Positions 50,884 through 61,950 of a DNA stretch of 64,000 nucleotides are shown one piece after another. This DNA comes from Amoeboaphelidium occidentale (taxonomy: Eukaryota; Aphelidiomycota; Aphelidea), in assembly GCA_023515795.1 (NCBI GenBank), contig JALGPX010000015.1, forward strand, positions 62,001 through 126,000, read 5' to 3'. The translations under genes were made by a program, and so were the position numbers. The notes beneath the pieces were generated by a model. It saw only the letters and a list, made by a program, of their open reading frames with translations, was not told the origin of the DNA and made no database searches. How positions within the stretch are numbered: the stretch's first letter is position 1; each line of letters opens with the position of its first letter.

Positions 50884-53800
50884 TCAGCGCATGTTTGGGT
50901 TTCCATTTTCACTATCTGGGAAAAAGCTCATCCTTGATGAAGAAGCAGCCATCTTATCAATCTTTCTCACTCTGTTTGTTTGATATCTTTCATCGGGACT
51001 CCTGAGAGGAACTTGAGGAACTTGCTTGTTACTGTTATCAATCGGAAACTCGCTCGAAAAAGAGCTTGTAGAATCTGTGCGTGGACTAACATATTGTCGC
51101 GGCGGACTATTTGTTCTCTCTCCTAGCTGTAACGGAGGCAAATTCTTATCTCTACGTATTCTAGCATATCCCTGCGGACTTTGTCTTGGCGGTGGAGAGA
51201 TGACTGGAGAGGACATCATAGCCTGTCCGTTTGTTGCACGATCTGGAGATCTGACTGCTGATCTAACTGAAGAAGGCGAAACGGCACTCCTAGAAGAATC
51301 TCTCATCGGACTTTGTGGATTTCTTTGCTTGTTTCTTTTCTCTTTCTCCCACTCTGCCCATGTCTTCATTTTGATTTGAGAAGCATCAAAGATACCAGAT
51401 TTTGATCCATGATCATCATGTCCTTCAGCCTCTCCTTCAACCTTTCTTGTTTTACCCCAAGAGAAGTCATCTTGTTTCCATGCACTGTAGACTGGAAGAA
51501 CAAAGTTCCAAATTGGCAGTGCGAGTAGATAAATACCCAACCACATCAAGAATGCAAATCTTCTTGTAAATACAATGACACAAAGTGCAGGTAAAACCAG
51601 AATACAAAGCAACATAAGGAGAGGTAACAAAGAATCATTCACAAACCCGCTTTTAGGAGTAGCAATACTAACAATCAGTATAACAGTAAAAACGATAGCA
51701 GCTGGAAGAACAATGGTAGAAATCAAGTCAAGAAACACCACAAACTGCATACTGAAACAGAATATACCACACAATTCTTTCACAAAAACAAGTTCCATCA
51801 AATTGTGAATAGTTGAGTTGATCCATCTTCTACGCTGAGACAAGAGAACGGAAAAAGTATCAGGGACCACAGTTTTACAACATGCTTGTGGAAGGAAGAT
51901 TGTGTGTCTTTTTGGAAATGTCTTCAACATCAAGGTAGACAAGAATCTATCCTCTCCTAGTAACAACAGGTTCTTTTGATGAAGTGTTTCAACAACGTTT
52001 TGGCTGTACTCTTCAACCACGTCAGGATTAATCAAGATAGGAACCCAGAAACCGTTTGGACCCTTAGGCGCTTTAAGTCTATATGCAGAGAAACAACCAG
52101 GCAAACAGGTAACACCCCCAAACAAACTCTCAAAATTCTTTGAAAGATGATGAGAAATAAAATACTCATAAACTTGTATCGCTGTAACCCAAGATTGCGA
52201 CTTATTCATAATCTTGGTTTCACCACAAACCCCCATAATTTGGACATCATTCTTGAATGTATTAACCATCAACTGAATAGAATCTGGCATAATCTTGGTA
52301 TCTGCATCAACCATGAGAAGGATTTCGAAACGATCAGGAGGAACACCAGAAATCTTCCAAATCTTGGAGAATAAATCGTACTCCATTGCAGTTAGTCTAT
52401 CATCAAACATAACTTTACTCAAGAAATTCATCAAGACAATTTGAGAATCACGCTTCCCTCTGTTACCAGGTTTTGCTTCTTTAGCTTCAGCAGGAGTTCC
52501 ACATTTCACAACTAGCATTGTTGGAACTCTTTTGCCTTTGTGCTCAAAATGACCTGCATAAACTTTTGCCATATTGTGCTGTTTAGCACCATCAGCTACA
52601 GCAACATAACTCAAAGCAGGAGCATTTACCGACTCACTATCTACATTTATCAAACCGAGACAAATATCTGGCGTAGACTTATCGTTACCTCCACCCTTAA
52701 CAATACCATCAGCAACGATAAATATCAAAGTTTGCTCGGAAGGATATGTAGATTCAGCGATCGATTCCAAAGTGTCTCTGATTCCTTCTTCTCCTTCAGA
52801 GTAACACGTGACGAGCACCATCATGTAAGTACCAAGAAGATTTCCATGTTCCTTGTTTCCTTCTTTGCTGATATAGTTCATAACGATGTTCTCCTGACTA
52901 GCATCCATCAACTCATTTCCTTGTCCTCCACCATAAACAGAAAATCTAGACTGAGCCTTTGGAGAGAAGGAATTGCGACGATATTGCTGTTGTTGCTGCT
53001 GTTGCTGCACTACAAGCTGATCTAAATTAACAGCTGGTGGTATATATACAAGCCCCTTTGGTTCCTTTGATAGTTTCGGGGCCATGCAGCAAGAGAAAAC
53101 AACAGCCATAGCAAGCCTGATAAACACCAAACTCAAAATTATGACCAAAACAAGGATGTTCATAATCAAAGCAGCTGCACAACCAGGAGTCTGCTTGTTA
53201 ATGAATCCCACCTGATACTTTGCAACTAGACAAGGAATATAAGATTGTAAGCCCTTTGCAGCTATTGTTCGGGTGATATCAGTACCTAAACTGCTCCTCA
53301 ATACTTGATCCATGTTGGACGGTAACCATGAAGTACCGTTATTGGCAGTTGCGAAATACTCTCTCAAATCAAGTACAATACCATTATATACAGTGTAGTA
53401 ATTTGATGTGCTTTTTACATCCTCCCATTCAAAACCAACTTCAATAACAACACTTCTGCTCAATTTCAACGAAGAACCGGCAATGTCTTGGTATTTAATT
53501 TGATGACAGTAAGCAACACCATTTGAAAGTTGACAAGTTGGAGCTGGCGGTGAAGCGATTTGTACAGAATTACACGCAGAACTATCAAAGCTGTTTGCAA
53601 ATAATGCAGAGATTTCTCTGCTACCACCCTTCATTTGCTGAATAATATTCATGGAGTTTGGATGCTGAGACACCATATAATTTGGTTCAATGTAATACCA
53701 GTAGCCGTGTATAGCCCAGGCTTCATAATCAGGCGGAGAACTCAACAATACTCTTTCCAGAGTCGGTTTACAGATCAAAGACTGCAGCATGAACGTGAAG

Positions 53801-54247
53801 AACGCAAGCAGGAAGCAGAAGAACAACATAATGTAAATTATAGCCATTTTCTCTCGCCAAGCGAACTGAACCCGAGGATCTGTTTTGCCGCATTTCCGCA
53901 AGCACCACGGTAAGTAGCAGCAAGTAACTACAGAAACAAATGCTTTCCATGGCTCGAACTTCTTGTTCTCAGGCGGCGCATTACGTGCCAAAGTGTGGTG
54001 GTTCCCTTTACCATGACCTTGAGGTGTTGCAGTCACATATTCTCCATTACCTTCTAAACCATCATAATTTGGTCGTGTAAAACTTTCAATTGGTCTCGTG
54101 TTTTCCTGGCTCACCAATGGCCTACGAATAGAATGTGATCTTCATACATTAACCTTCCTGATGAAGCATAATTTACCTTTCTGGTTTTACCAGCTTCGAC
54201 CTTGACCGTGTAAGATGCGAGTTATACTCCGGGTCAAAATAATCCAT
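50884..54247 (-). CDS. Chitin synthase (division 2, class IV/Chs3-like)
   Basis: Exons 54177-54247 and 50884-54121 (55-nt intron) give 1102 aa. The open frame begins at a TTG, so a short first exon is needed; ATG at 54245-54247 (MDYFDPEYNSHLTRSRSKL) supplies it in phase. Features in order: disordered N-terminus, membrane pair (KMAIIYIMLFFCFLLAFFTF), an extracytosolic cyt-b5-like region, another membrane segment near residue 340, the GT2 catalytic domain (LLMVDADTKIMPDS; GVTCLPGCFSAYRL; LLLGEDRFLSTLML; the processivity motif SQRRRWINSTIHNLMEL), then a cluster of membrane segments and a long Ser/Pro/Arg-rich tail. It makes cell-wall chitin from UDP-GlcNAc at the plasma membrane. A myosin motor domain is absent, unlike classes V/VII. 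Confidence 0.95.
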
Positions 54248-54659
54248 TTCGTTAACGGGAAATCGAAAACAGAAAAGGGTCAAATGGATTTAACAATGTC
54301 AAATTGTGTAAAATACTTCTTGGCGCTGATTGGCCGTCTTGGTTTTGACAAATCGGGCAACACGAAACCTGACCCTTCTGAGACTGGTCGGTGCAAACAG
54401 GGAGCGTTTTGTGTGCTGCTGTTAAAGCTTAAGGTGTTCAATTAGGTTTTAATATGAACGCTGGTTCAAATCAGTTGGATCTCTACGTTCTGTTACAATG
54501 CATAGACGAAGAAATTAACGCAAGAATACCACCTCACGCAGTTCTCATCGCAGTAATCAAGACTATTTTTCAGGCCTGAAGAGGAGGTTTAAGTTTAGAG
54601 CCAATTTTGCTCTCAGAATACTCTGCTTCTTTGAAACTTTTTTCTTTGCGATTTGAGAG
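54248..54659. other. Intergenic region between chitin synthase and RPB11
   Basis: Holds promoters of the two divergent genes. A 41-codon plus-strand ORF (54454-54579, MNAGSNQLDLYVLLQC start) has an acceptable codon pattern but matches nothing known to me. Confidence 0.25.
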
Positions 54660-55130
54660 ATGAACGCTCCAGCTCGCTACGAACTTTTCATTGTACCAGA
54701 CGGTGTTAAAAAGTATTTTAAATGAGCAGTGGAAGATGGTTTAACTCTGGATTATTGTAGAGTATCAATGAAGAAGGATACAAAAATACCGAACGCAGCC
54801 ACATTCGAAATACAGCGAGAAGATCACACAATTGGAAACATGGTCAGAATGAAGCTACTGGAAGACAAGAGTGTTTTATTTGCGGGATACAGAATGCCTC
54901 ATCCACTGAATCCTCTTATAGAAGTGAAAGTGCAGACGCGGCCGGATACTTCTCCGCTGAATGCTTTTGATAAAGCTCTTGTGTCTCTTATTCAAGATGC
55001 CTCATCCATCAACGACGATTTCCAGGTAAGAATCATCATTGTACTAGAAAGCCTGAATTAATAATTGCAGTCTGAAATAGCGCGCATTAAGTCTGGTGAA
55101 TCTGGAAATACTTGGGACAATTTGCGTTAG
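54660..55130 (+). CDS. RPB11: RNA polymerase II subunit RPB11
   Basis: Three exons (54660-54712, 54761-55025, 55071-55130; introns 48 and 45 nt) give 125 aa, the normal length. The protein starts MNAPARYELFIVPDGVKK and continues after the first splice as VSMKKDTKIPNAATFEIQRE then DHTIGN. This is the conserved RPB11 dimerisation region, followed by FAGYRMPHPLNPLIEVKVQT. The last exon ends GNTWDNLR. Several shorter intron choices for the first splice were tried; only 54713-54760 yields the family sequence. RPB11 pairs with RPB3 at the base of polymerase II. It is convergent with VPS4, 34 bp apart. Confidence 0.95.
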
Positions 55131-55164
55131 ATTTGTTCACCTGTGCAATAAAACCAAAGTTTAT

Positions 55165-56622
55165 TCAACCTTCCATACCAAATTCGTTTGTGAATTCAAT
55201 TTGCTGCTTCAGATCATTCTGGTTTACTGTTGGTCTAGATGTTGCTACAGCTTTCAAGAAATCGTTAAATGACAAAACAGGATCAAGTAGATCATCAGCA
55301 TCGACATCATTCCAATTCTTCTCCATCGCATCAGCATCACCAGGTGAACATGGAGTAAGATGCTTTTTCATTTTGGTAGGATCAGCTTTATCCGGAGCCA
55401 TTACATATTTGAAGTGTGTTGCTGTTTGCAGTCGTCTAATAGGTTGCATTAAAGCGTCTCTGACTACAACAGCTATATCAGAACCAGAGTAACCTTCCGT
55501 CTTCTCAGCTAGCGTTCTGATATCTTGTGGTGTTAGGGAGTGAGGCGTAGATCCAACGTGGATTTCAAACATTCTTGCGCGTGCATTCAATTCTGGTAGA
55601 GGAATGTAAATTCTTCTTTCAAAACGACGTCTAATAGCTGAGTCCAAAGCCCATGGGATATTTGTGGCACCGAGAACTAGAACACCAGTCTGATCATGAC
55701 CCACTCCTTGCATTTGTACAAGAAACTCCGTTTTAATTCTTCTGGATGCTTCAGATTCACCTTCTCCTCTGCTTCCACACAAAGAATCAATTTCATCGAT
55801 AAATACAATAGCAGGCTTATTCTCACGAGCCATTTCAAATAACTGTCGCACTAATCTTTCACTTTCACCCATCCATTTCGAAACCAGATCAGATGATGAT
55901 ACTGAGAAGAATGTTGCATTAGCTTCTGTTGCAACTGCTTTGGCCAAGTAAGATTTACCAGTACCGGGTGGACCATAAAGAAGAATACCTTTCCATGGTG
56001 TTCTTTTACCTGTGAACAATTGTGGAAACTTTATCGGTAAAATCACAGCTTCCTGTAAAGCACTCTTTGCTCCATCAAGCCCAGCAATATCTTCCCAATG
56101 TACGTTTGGCTTCTCAGTCAAAATTGCACCCTCCAGCCCTTTCCTTAACTTCTGCTTTTCTGCACTATCATCTTCACTTTCATCACCCTTCTACATCATC
56201 AGAACATTAACGATTAACTTCTGCGACGATTAGATCCAAACGAACCTTCTTTGCTTTCGTAGCCCCATTGGATGTTCCATTAGGCCCATCTTTCGGAGTT
56301 GATCCTGATGATTTCTTCTGAGCTAAATGCTTCTTGAGCATATCAGCCCTGTCCAGAAAGTCACTCATCTTCTTCTTAATCATCTTCTTGATTTCATCCC
56401 TCTTTTCGTCTTAAAAGTTAATCGACATGCAATAAGATGATATACATTTGACCGCGGCCATGAAGTACTCGCATGCGTTTGTGTATTGTGTCAGGGCTTC
56501 TTCATATTTACCCTGTTCGTCCAGGGCCGTAGCCTTCTTTGCAATGTCTATAGCTTTCTGTGGAGATGAATTAGTTTAGGGTTTATCTCATAAATTACAT
56601 CAAGAAAGTTAACATCACCCAT
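55165..56622 (-). CDS. VPS4: VPS4 AAA ATPase (ESCRT disassembly)
   Basis: Four exons (56599-56622, 56446-56557, 56246-56409, 55165-56190) give 441 aa, the usual VPS4 length. The MIT domain is residues 1-75 ([40 protein letters not shown]). A charged linker follows. The AAA domain has [20 protein letters not shown], Walker [19 protein letters not shown], pore-loop [14 protein letters not shown], Walker [21 protein letters not shown] and Arg-finger [14 protein letters not shown]. The small domain and final helix are present ([29 protein letters not shown]). It releases ESCRT-III polymers during endosomal sorting, cytokinesis and envelope repair. The first exon is only eight codons. Confidence 0.96.
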
Positions 56623-56992
56623 TCTGATTACTGTTTGAAGAAGAGTTCTTTGATCAAACAAGAGACAGCGGGTTCTTATGAAGGACTATGATGAATGATC
56701 CCAAAATAAGAGAGCACTGGTCTCCTGAGATCTTTGTACAGAATGTTCGCTAAGCACGACGATGTTCAACTGTAAGGTCACGGCTTGAAACGCTTCAACG
56801 GATCATTACACTGCTTTCACAGATAAGAATAATGGCGATACCGCCGCATATCACACTTCGCATGCTCTAAGTTTCAATTCGCATAAAATCTTCGTGTATA
56901 ACTAAAATCGGTCCATAGGCTGAAGTATATTTATAGTTTGAACTACAAATCATTCTCTGTTTTCATCGAAACATCACAGAACAAGACAATTG
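56623..56992. other. Divergent intergenic region, VPS4 / SLC41
   Basis: 370 bp, no gene seen. A TATA-like run (TATATTTATAG, about 56928-56938) lies roughly 60 bp before the SLC41 start. Nothing else stands out. Confidence 0.35.
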
Positions 56993-58788
56993 ATGTCGAA
57001 ATGGAAAACGCCGGTTACATCGGATGCATTGACAGTTTCAAACCAATTAACTGACAATTCTATTGAAGGAGGGGACGATTCGCAGTCAACGGATGTTGGA
57101 ACATCAACACAATCATCAAAGCAAGACTCTTCAAAGCTCCAGAGCCAAACGATCAAAGAATCCTTGAGTGATTCTACAATAGCAAAATCTTCTTCTACCT
57201 CGGGAACAGATAATTCATTTCAAAAGCCTCGACAGGTGCAGTCTGCTAGACCATTTACTAATTCAGGGTTACGTTACACATCAATACCAGCTTCACCTGA
57301 TGAGTTAGAGCCTGTGCAAAATATTGAAACAAAACGAGTGAGTAAGACTGCATCTTTTCATGGTATTGGAATGGTCACAGTTCGAGGAAGCAGTCACAGT
57401 GATGAATCGCATGCAGAGCAATCAAGCGACAGTTTGAACGATACCACAGACAAGCTTTTACATTCTTCAACCACACATCCTGGAAAAAATGCTATACCTC
57501 ATGCGTATTATACTTTACCATTTATGTCTTTCTATTTGATGGACCGGCGGTTGATTGTGGAATCATTACCTTCTCTTCTGTTCTCTGTTATTGGATTAGT
57601 TATGGCTGGATCTTTATTAGATGTTGTTCAAGTGAGATTTCTATGTGACGTCCGATCTGATTTTTTAGCATTGGTCAGTTTTTACGGAAATATCAGAGTT
57701 GATCATTCTTGTTCCAGTTCTTTTGAACCTCAAAGGAAACTTGGAAATGAATCTTGCAGCTAGAATAAGTACATCCGTAAGATTATCACTTTGGAACGTC
57801 CTTATTTCTGTAGGCAAACTTGGGATATTTGGACAAAAAAGATCAGCGTAATCAAATACTTCTTGGAAACTTGGCTGTCATGCAAATCCAAGGCATTGTC
57901 GTTGGTGCTATAGCAGGCACGTTTTCGTTTATTTTGGGGATTATTGTTCACGGAAATATGGATACTTTTGCAGAGACGTGTTTGATGTTGGCTGGTTCAA
58001 TGATCACTGCGTCTATTTCAAGTTTATTCCTTGGTGCTTTAATGTGTGCCATCGTTTTGTTCAGCAGATTTTACAAAATCAATCCTGACAATATTGCTAC
58101 TCCATTAGCAGCCAGCTTAGGAGATATTGTTACGTTATCTGTTTTAGCTGCATCTGCTTTTATATTTCAACAAGCACATCTGGCTCTTAATATCTTGGTT
58201 ATTCTATCGTTAGTGTGTATTCTACCGTTCCTGGGCTCTTATGTTCAGAAAAACTCTCAGGTGAAACATTTATTATATGAAGGCTGGTCCTCTTTAGTTA
58301 TCTCAATGGTCATTTGCAGTTTTGCAGGTTTGATTCTAGAACAATACATTACCAGATACAAAGGTATGGCATTACTTTCTCCTGTGTTGAATGGAATCAT
58401 TGGTAATCTGGGTGCTATTTACACGAGCAGATATGCGACCGCTCTGCATAGCAACCTAGAAGAAGATCATGCCACCACATTCCGGACCCTCTTTGCAACA
58501 CATTTTCCAATTCAATTAATGTTTATAATAATTATGGCATGCTTCGACCTTGGTCACATAAGGATTACATTTGAGTTCCTAATATTCTATTTCATGGTTT
58601 CAAATTCTATACTTGCAGCAGTTTTATACTTGAGTAAATTTTTATGCTCTTACTTATGGAAGAGAGATATGGACCCTCATCAACACGTTCTTCCATATTT
58701 GACAGCTGTTGCAGATGTGCTTGGAACCATGCTTTTGATGCTCGCGTTTTTCGCTTTGGAATCTTTGAATCTTTTGGTGAAGGAGTAA
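56993..58788 (+). CDS. SLC41/MgtE-type magnesium transporter
   Basis: Three exons (56993-57631, 57669-57776, 57814-58788; introns of 37 nt each) give 573 aa. The first ~175 residues are Ser/Thr-rich and disordered. The membrane part begins [20 protein letters not shown]. The second exon gives the MgtE core [20 protein letters not shown], which continues TSANLGYLD after the splice. The first MgtE repeat has [19 protein letters not shown]. The second repeat has [20 protein letters not shown] and [20 protein letters not shown]. These paired motifs with Asp residues line the Mg2+ path in SLC41 proteins, which act as Mg2+ carriers at the plasma or mitochondrial membrane. The start is the ATG at 56993, just inside a slightly longer frame. 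Confidence 0.93.
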
Positions 58789-58802
58789 CAATATCTTTAC
58801 CA

Positions 58803-59207
58803 ATGACACCGTTTCAAACACAATTTGCAATAAATCTCAACCTGAAAGATCTTTTGCTATTATTATTCATCAGTTTGGGAGTTCCTTGGTTCTTTTTGGG
58901 AATGTCTGCCAAAGAAGATAAACTGCCCATCATTGATGAACTGTTTGAATGGGACCACCGCTTAAAATATTATTTTACTATTGAATTAGAAGGATCTTAT
59001 GATGTTCTTAGGAACCTTGAGAGTGTCAAAATAGAGGGTATAGTCGACAATGACACAAGCAATGAGATATTCTTGATAAGTGTTCCAAATACTTATGGCG
59101 CTTCGTCTGAAGACGTCAAGAACACAATTCTAGACCAGCTTAATGGAATATCTGTTAAAATAAGTGCACAAATACCAAAATTACGGAACAAGAAAATTGA
59201 ACTGTAG
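58803..59207 (+). CDS. Small membrane-anchored hypothetical protein
   Basis: From the ATG at 58803 the frame encodes 134 aa. A hydrophobic segment lies at residues ~14-36 (LKDLLLLLFISLGVPWFFLG). It is followed by a soluble part with a charged helix (KLPIIDELFEWDHRLKYYFT) and a beta-alpha pattern (EIFLISVPNTYGASSEDVKN). No family recognised. The start is only 14 nt after the SLC41 stop, unusually tight for separate transcripts, so it may share a transcript, start further upstream, or be a missed last exon in another frame. Its own frame is open from 58644, overlapping the SLC41 end. Confidence 0.45.
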   Translation: MTPFQTQFAINLNLKDLLLLLFISLGVPWFFLGMSAKEDKLPIIDELFEWDHRLKYYFTIELEGSYDVLRNLESVKIEGIVDNDTSNEIFLISVPNTYGASSEDVKNTILDQLNGISVKISAQIPKLRNKKIEL

Positions 59208-59231
59208 CGTTGTTTCTTATCAAAGCTGAAC

Positions 59232-59984
59232 ATGGAAATTTTGGACAAGTTCAAAGATTTAGGCGCAGCGGATATTGCAGACGCCAAAATAAAATTAAAG
59301 CTTCCTGTGGACTACTTTAGAGGAATTAAAATCGTTTCACCAGGTTCCGTTTTGCTTGACTGGTTGTTAATTCCATGAAGGAAAACATGAGCAAGCGACA
59401 AAGCTCAAAGTTGCAGGTTTCGCGAAGACGGTCCAGGTAATTGACCTCAATGTTCCCAACATGAACATTAGATTGTGTCCGCGGATTACAAGTTCCCTGA
59501 AGGCCATGTAGTTCCTGTGACACATTTTGTAGACGAGGCTGATTCTGAGAATACGGTCCTAGTCGTTTCAGCTCCTCTGGATGCACCTAATGCAGTATTT
59601 GGTGGATTATTAGCCACAAGAGCTAAACATGTTGGAGTTAAAGCTGCTATCATCAGCGGGAATTGCAGAGATGTGGAAGAGTTGGATGATATTGGTTTAC
59701 CTGTGTTCGCTAGAGGTAGCTCCATTTTGGGCGCTGCAGGTTTCACAAAGGTTGCTGCTGTTAATGTTCCGGTAGAAATTGAAGCTGCAGGATTACAGCC
59801 ATGTCAAGTATCACCTGGTGATTTGATAGTTGGAGATGTCAATGGAGTTATTTGTGTGAGACTCGCAGATATCCACGCTGTGGTAGAAAAAGCTTTAGAG
59901 CTGAAAGCTGCAGATGAACGTTGTATGGATGATCTTAAGAAGGGTGCACGCTTACAAGATACGCTCAAGAAGCACAGAGGGTGA
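59232..59984 (+). CDS. RraA-family aldolase (HMG/CHA aldolase-like)
   Basis: Three exons (59232-59343, 59381-59436, 59472-59984; introns 37 and 35 nt) give 226 aa. The start MEILDKFKDLGAADIADAKI matches the family helix that contains a conserved Asp. The active-site loop reads VFGGLLATRAKHVGVKAAII then SGNCRDVEEL, with the catalytic Arg-Asp pair, and VSPGDLIVGDVNGVICV closes the metal site. Fungal relatives such as yeast Yer010c act as 4-hydroxy-4-methyl-2-oxoglutarate or oxaloacetate-cleaving enzymes. The first intron has an atypical GTTCCG donor and a weak acceptor, but no other join keeps the frame. The last ~12 codons lie in the inverted-repeat arm at 59949-60339. Confidence 0.85.
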
Positions 59985-60339
59985 AGCTCACAAGACATTA
60001 AGACAGAATAAAGTAGAAACACGTCATATAGCAACGATTCCCTCTCCAGAGTGGAATGTACACCAGAGAACGGTCATCCTGACGCGTAAAGCAGTCAAAG
60101 TGTCACGCTCAGGAATCGTTGGCAGATAATCAACCGTGTTGGAATTGTGTCTTTGTTGAACAAAGAACTTGTTGGAAACGTACTATACATACGATCCTTT
60201 AAAGTACGGTCACTTAAAAAAGAAGAAAGTTGCGGTAAAATTCGCAATTTATAGTCCTTGTCGATCATTTTCGGTTGGCTCGATGCGATCGGAGAACCGT
60301 TTCAATGCGAAGTTCGTGGTTCGCGTGGGAGTATGCATT
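59949..60339 (+). repeat. 391-bp inverted repeat, arm B (RraA 3' end and downstream)
   Basis: Near-identical inverted match to 12175-12565. It includes the last codons and stop of RraA, about 350 bp of downstream sequence, and an open frame without ATG over 60169-60339 that reads basic residues (GHLKKKKVAVKFAIYSP). Because this arm is continuous with a real gene, arm B is probably the source and arm A the copy. Confidence 0.9.
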
Positions 60340-60365
60340 ACCAAATACATGACACTTTATTTCAT

Positions 60366-61907
60366 CTAATCCCATTCTGCATCCTCGTCATCATCGTCAT
60401 CTCCAGACTCACTGTCTGACATTTCCAGTGCAATTCTACGCATCAGAATCGACGCAACATCATTAGATCCAGGCTTGTCTGTTTCATTTGTAGCCTTCTT
60501 TGGTTGAACTTGAACTCTTCTCAAATTGAAACCACCACCGCGAATGCTTGTGAGCATTTCATTTCTGACATCTTTCTTTGGAGGAGGTTCTTCTGATTTA
60601 GACTTTTTCTTGAGCATTCCAGCTGCATTAGCAATCGCATCAGCAGTCAAAGTATTTGCAGGTAATGCAGGTGCTGGAGGTGGAGCAGGAGCGCCAGGAA
60701 TAGAAGTAGTCGTGGATTCTTCATCATTTTCTTCAAGAACTGGAGGAGGAGGCGGTGGTGGTGGTGGAGCAGGTGCTGGAGCTGGCGGTGGAGGAGGTTT
60801 AACAACTTCCGCTGGCTTTTGAACACTGACTGTCGAAGGCTCTCTTGATATGGAAGCACTCTCATTGCTTTCTGGAATAGCATCTAGAACGCTTGCCACT
60901 GCTGGTTCTATCACTGGAGAATTCAATAGTAGAGAATCATTTTGTAGTGATGCAAAAGAAACTGGTTCAGACATGGTGACTGGACTTTGGATCTGTATTT
61001 CAATTGAAGGGGTTTCAACTGGAGCTGCATCGATTTCAGGTGCTATAGTCAACGATATTGCCTCTTGTTCCAATTTCTTCAATGTGTCAATAGTGTATCC
61101 AGCTTCAGTTGGTGCAGCGGTACCGCTAGTTGAAGAAGGAGCCACAGGCTGGGACTCGTCAAGTTTCTCGTTAGAAGCTGTGAGAGCTGCAGCGTTCGTC
61201 TGATTTGGTTCATCAAGAATGAGTTCTCCCATTTTGTTGTAACGCTTAACTTTAACCTCCGATACCTTGATAGCTTTCTTCTTATCGACCTTCTTCTTGC
61301 CCTTCTTTTTGAGCTTACGTTGCTGCTGCTCCTTCTCCATCAATAATTTCCATTGTTCCATAAAGAACTGAGGATAGGAGAAGAACTTCATACATGTCTG
61401 ACCGTCTTCTCTAAATTTGTCCAACACAGCCAAGTTTGGTACTGGGAAGCACTCATTGTAAACTTGTTCAACCGATGGATTTGCACTTCCTTTCAGGAAC
61501 AACTGCTGTTCCATCATTGGCGGAGCTTTCCAGTCAGGACGATCAGTGAGACTCAAATCAGCAACCATCTTCTTCTCAACTAACGGAAGAACTCTTTTGA
61601 CCGACTCCATTCTACCCTGCATACTCTTTAACCTTGTATCAACAGATGCAGAAGCTTTTGCCAGATCATTAAATACTTCATGTGCGTACAATGAAAATTC
61701 ACTCAATTGCTCAATGATCTTTGTGAGTTGTATCAAGTGAACAGTACGACAGATAGATTGAGCTGATCTGCCTTCTACTGCAACACATCCGCTTGAAACA
61801 TAATACTTAGGCATGGAGTAAAGAGCCTTTCCTTGTGCATCCACTGGGCTTGCAGGTGCTGCAGGATCAATTGGTGGGGCTTTCAACAATCTCTTTATCA
61901 AAGGCAT
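60366..61907 (-). CDS. SCAR/WAVE actin nucleation-promoting factor
   Basis: One exon of 513 aa. The N-terminal SCAR homology domain spans residues ~30-165 (SICRTVHLIQLTKIIEQLSE; LYAHEVFNDLAKASASVDTR; RPDWKAPPMMEQQLFLKGSA). A basic Lys-rich segment follows at ~195-225. A Ser/Thr/Pro region leads into poly-Pro (PPPPPPPPPVLEEN). The VCA end has the WH2 helix RNEMLTSIRGGGFNLRRV, a connector (ASILMRRIALEMSDSE) and the acidic tip with terminal Trp (DDDDDEDAEWD). It activates Arp2/3 downstream of Rac. All modules are intact and at normal spacing. WAVE is absent from Dikarya but kept in zoosporic fungi with amoeboid motility, so it informs on the organism. Confidence 0.95.
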   Translation of the reverse strand: MPLIKRLLKAPPIDPAAPASPVDAQGKALYSMPKYYVSSGCVAVEGRSAQSICRTVHLIQLTKIIEQLSEFSLYAHEVFNDLAKASASVDTRLKSMQGRMESVKRVLPLVEKKMVADLSLTDRPDWKAPPMMEQQLFLKGSANPSVEQVYNECFPVPNLAVLDKFREDGQTCMKFFSYPQFFMEQWKLLMEKEQQQRKLKKKGKKKVDKKKAIKVSEVKVKRYNKMGELILDEPNQTNAAALTASNEKLDESQPVAPSSTSGTAAPTEAGYTIDTLKKLEQEAISLTIAPEIDAAPVETPSIEIQIQSPVTMSEPVSFASLQNDSLLLNSPVIEPAVASVLDAIPESNESASISREPSTVSVQKPAEVVKPPPPPAPAPAPPPPPPPPPVLEENDEESTTTSIPGAPAPPPAPALPANTLTADAIANAAGMLKKKSKSEEPPPKKDVRNEMLTSIRGGGFNLRRVQVQPKKATNETDKPGSNDVASILMRRIALEMSDSESGDDDDDEDAEWD

Positions 61908-61950
61908 TTAGGAACAAGAAAACAATTTGCGTTTTCAATTTAAGTCTCTA

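Noticed and set aside
54215-54445. 76-codon ORF on the plus strand
   Set aside because: It overlaps the chitin synthase first exon on the other strand and has no coding character.
54713-54739. Very short (17- or 27-nt) introns in RPB11
   Set aside because: They give a protein unlike RPB11; the 48-nt intron 54713-54760 restores the conserved VKKVSMKKDTKIPN sequence.
60526-60822. Gly-rich protein on the plus strand
   Set aside because: Antisense shadow of the WAVE poly-Pro region.
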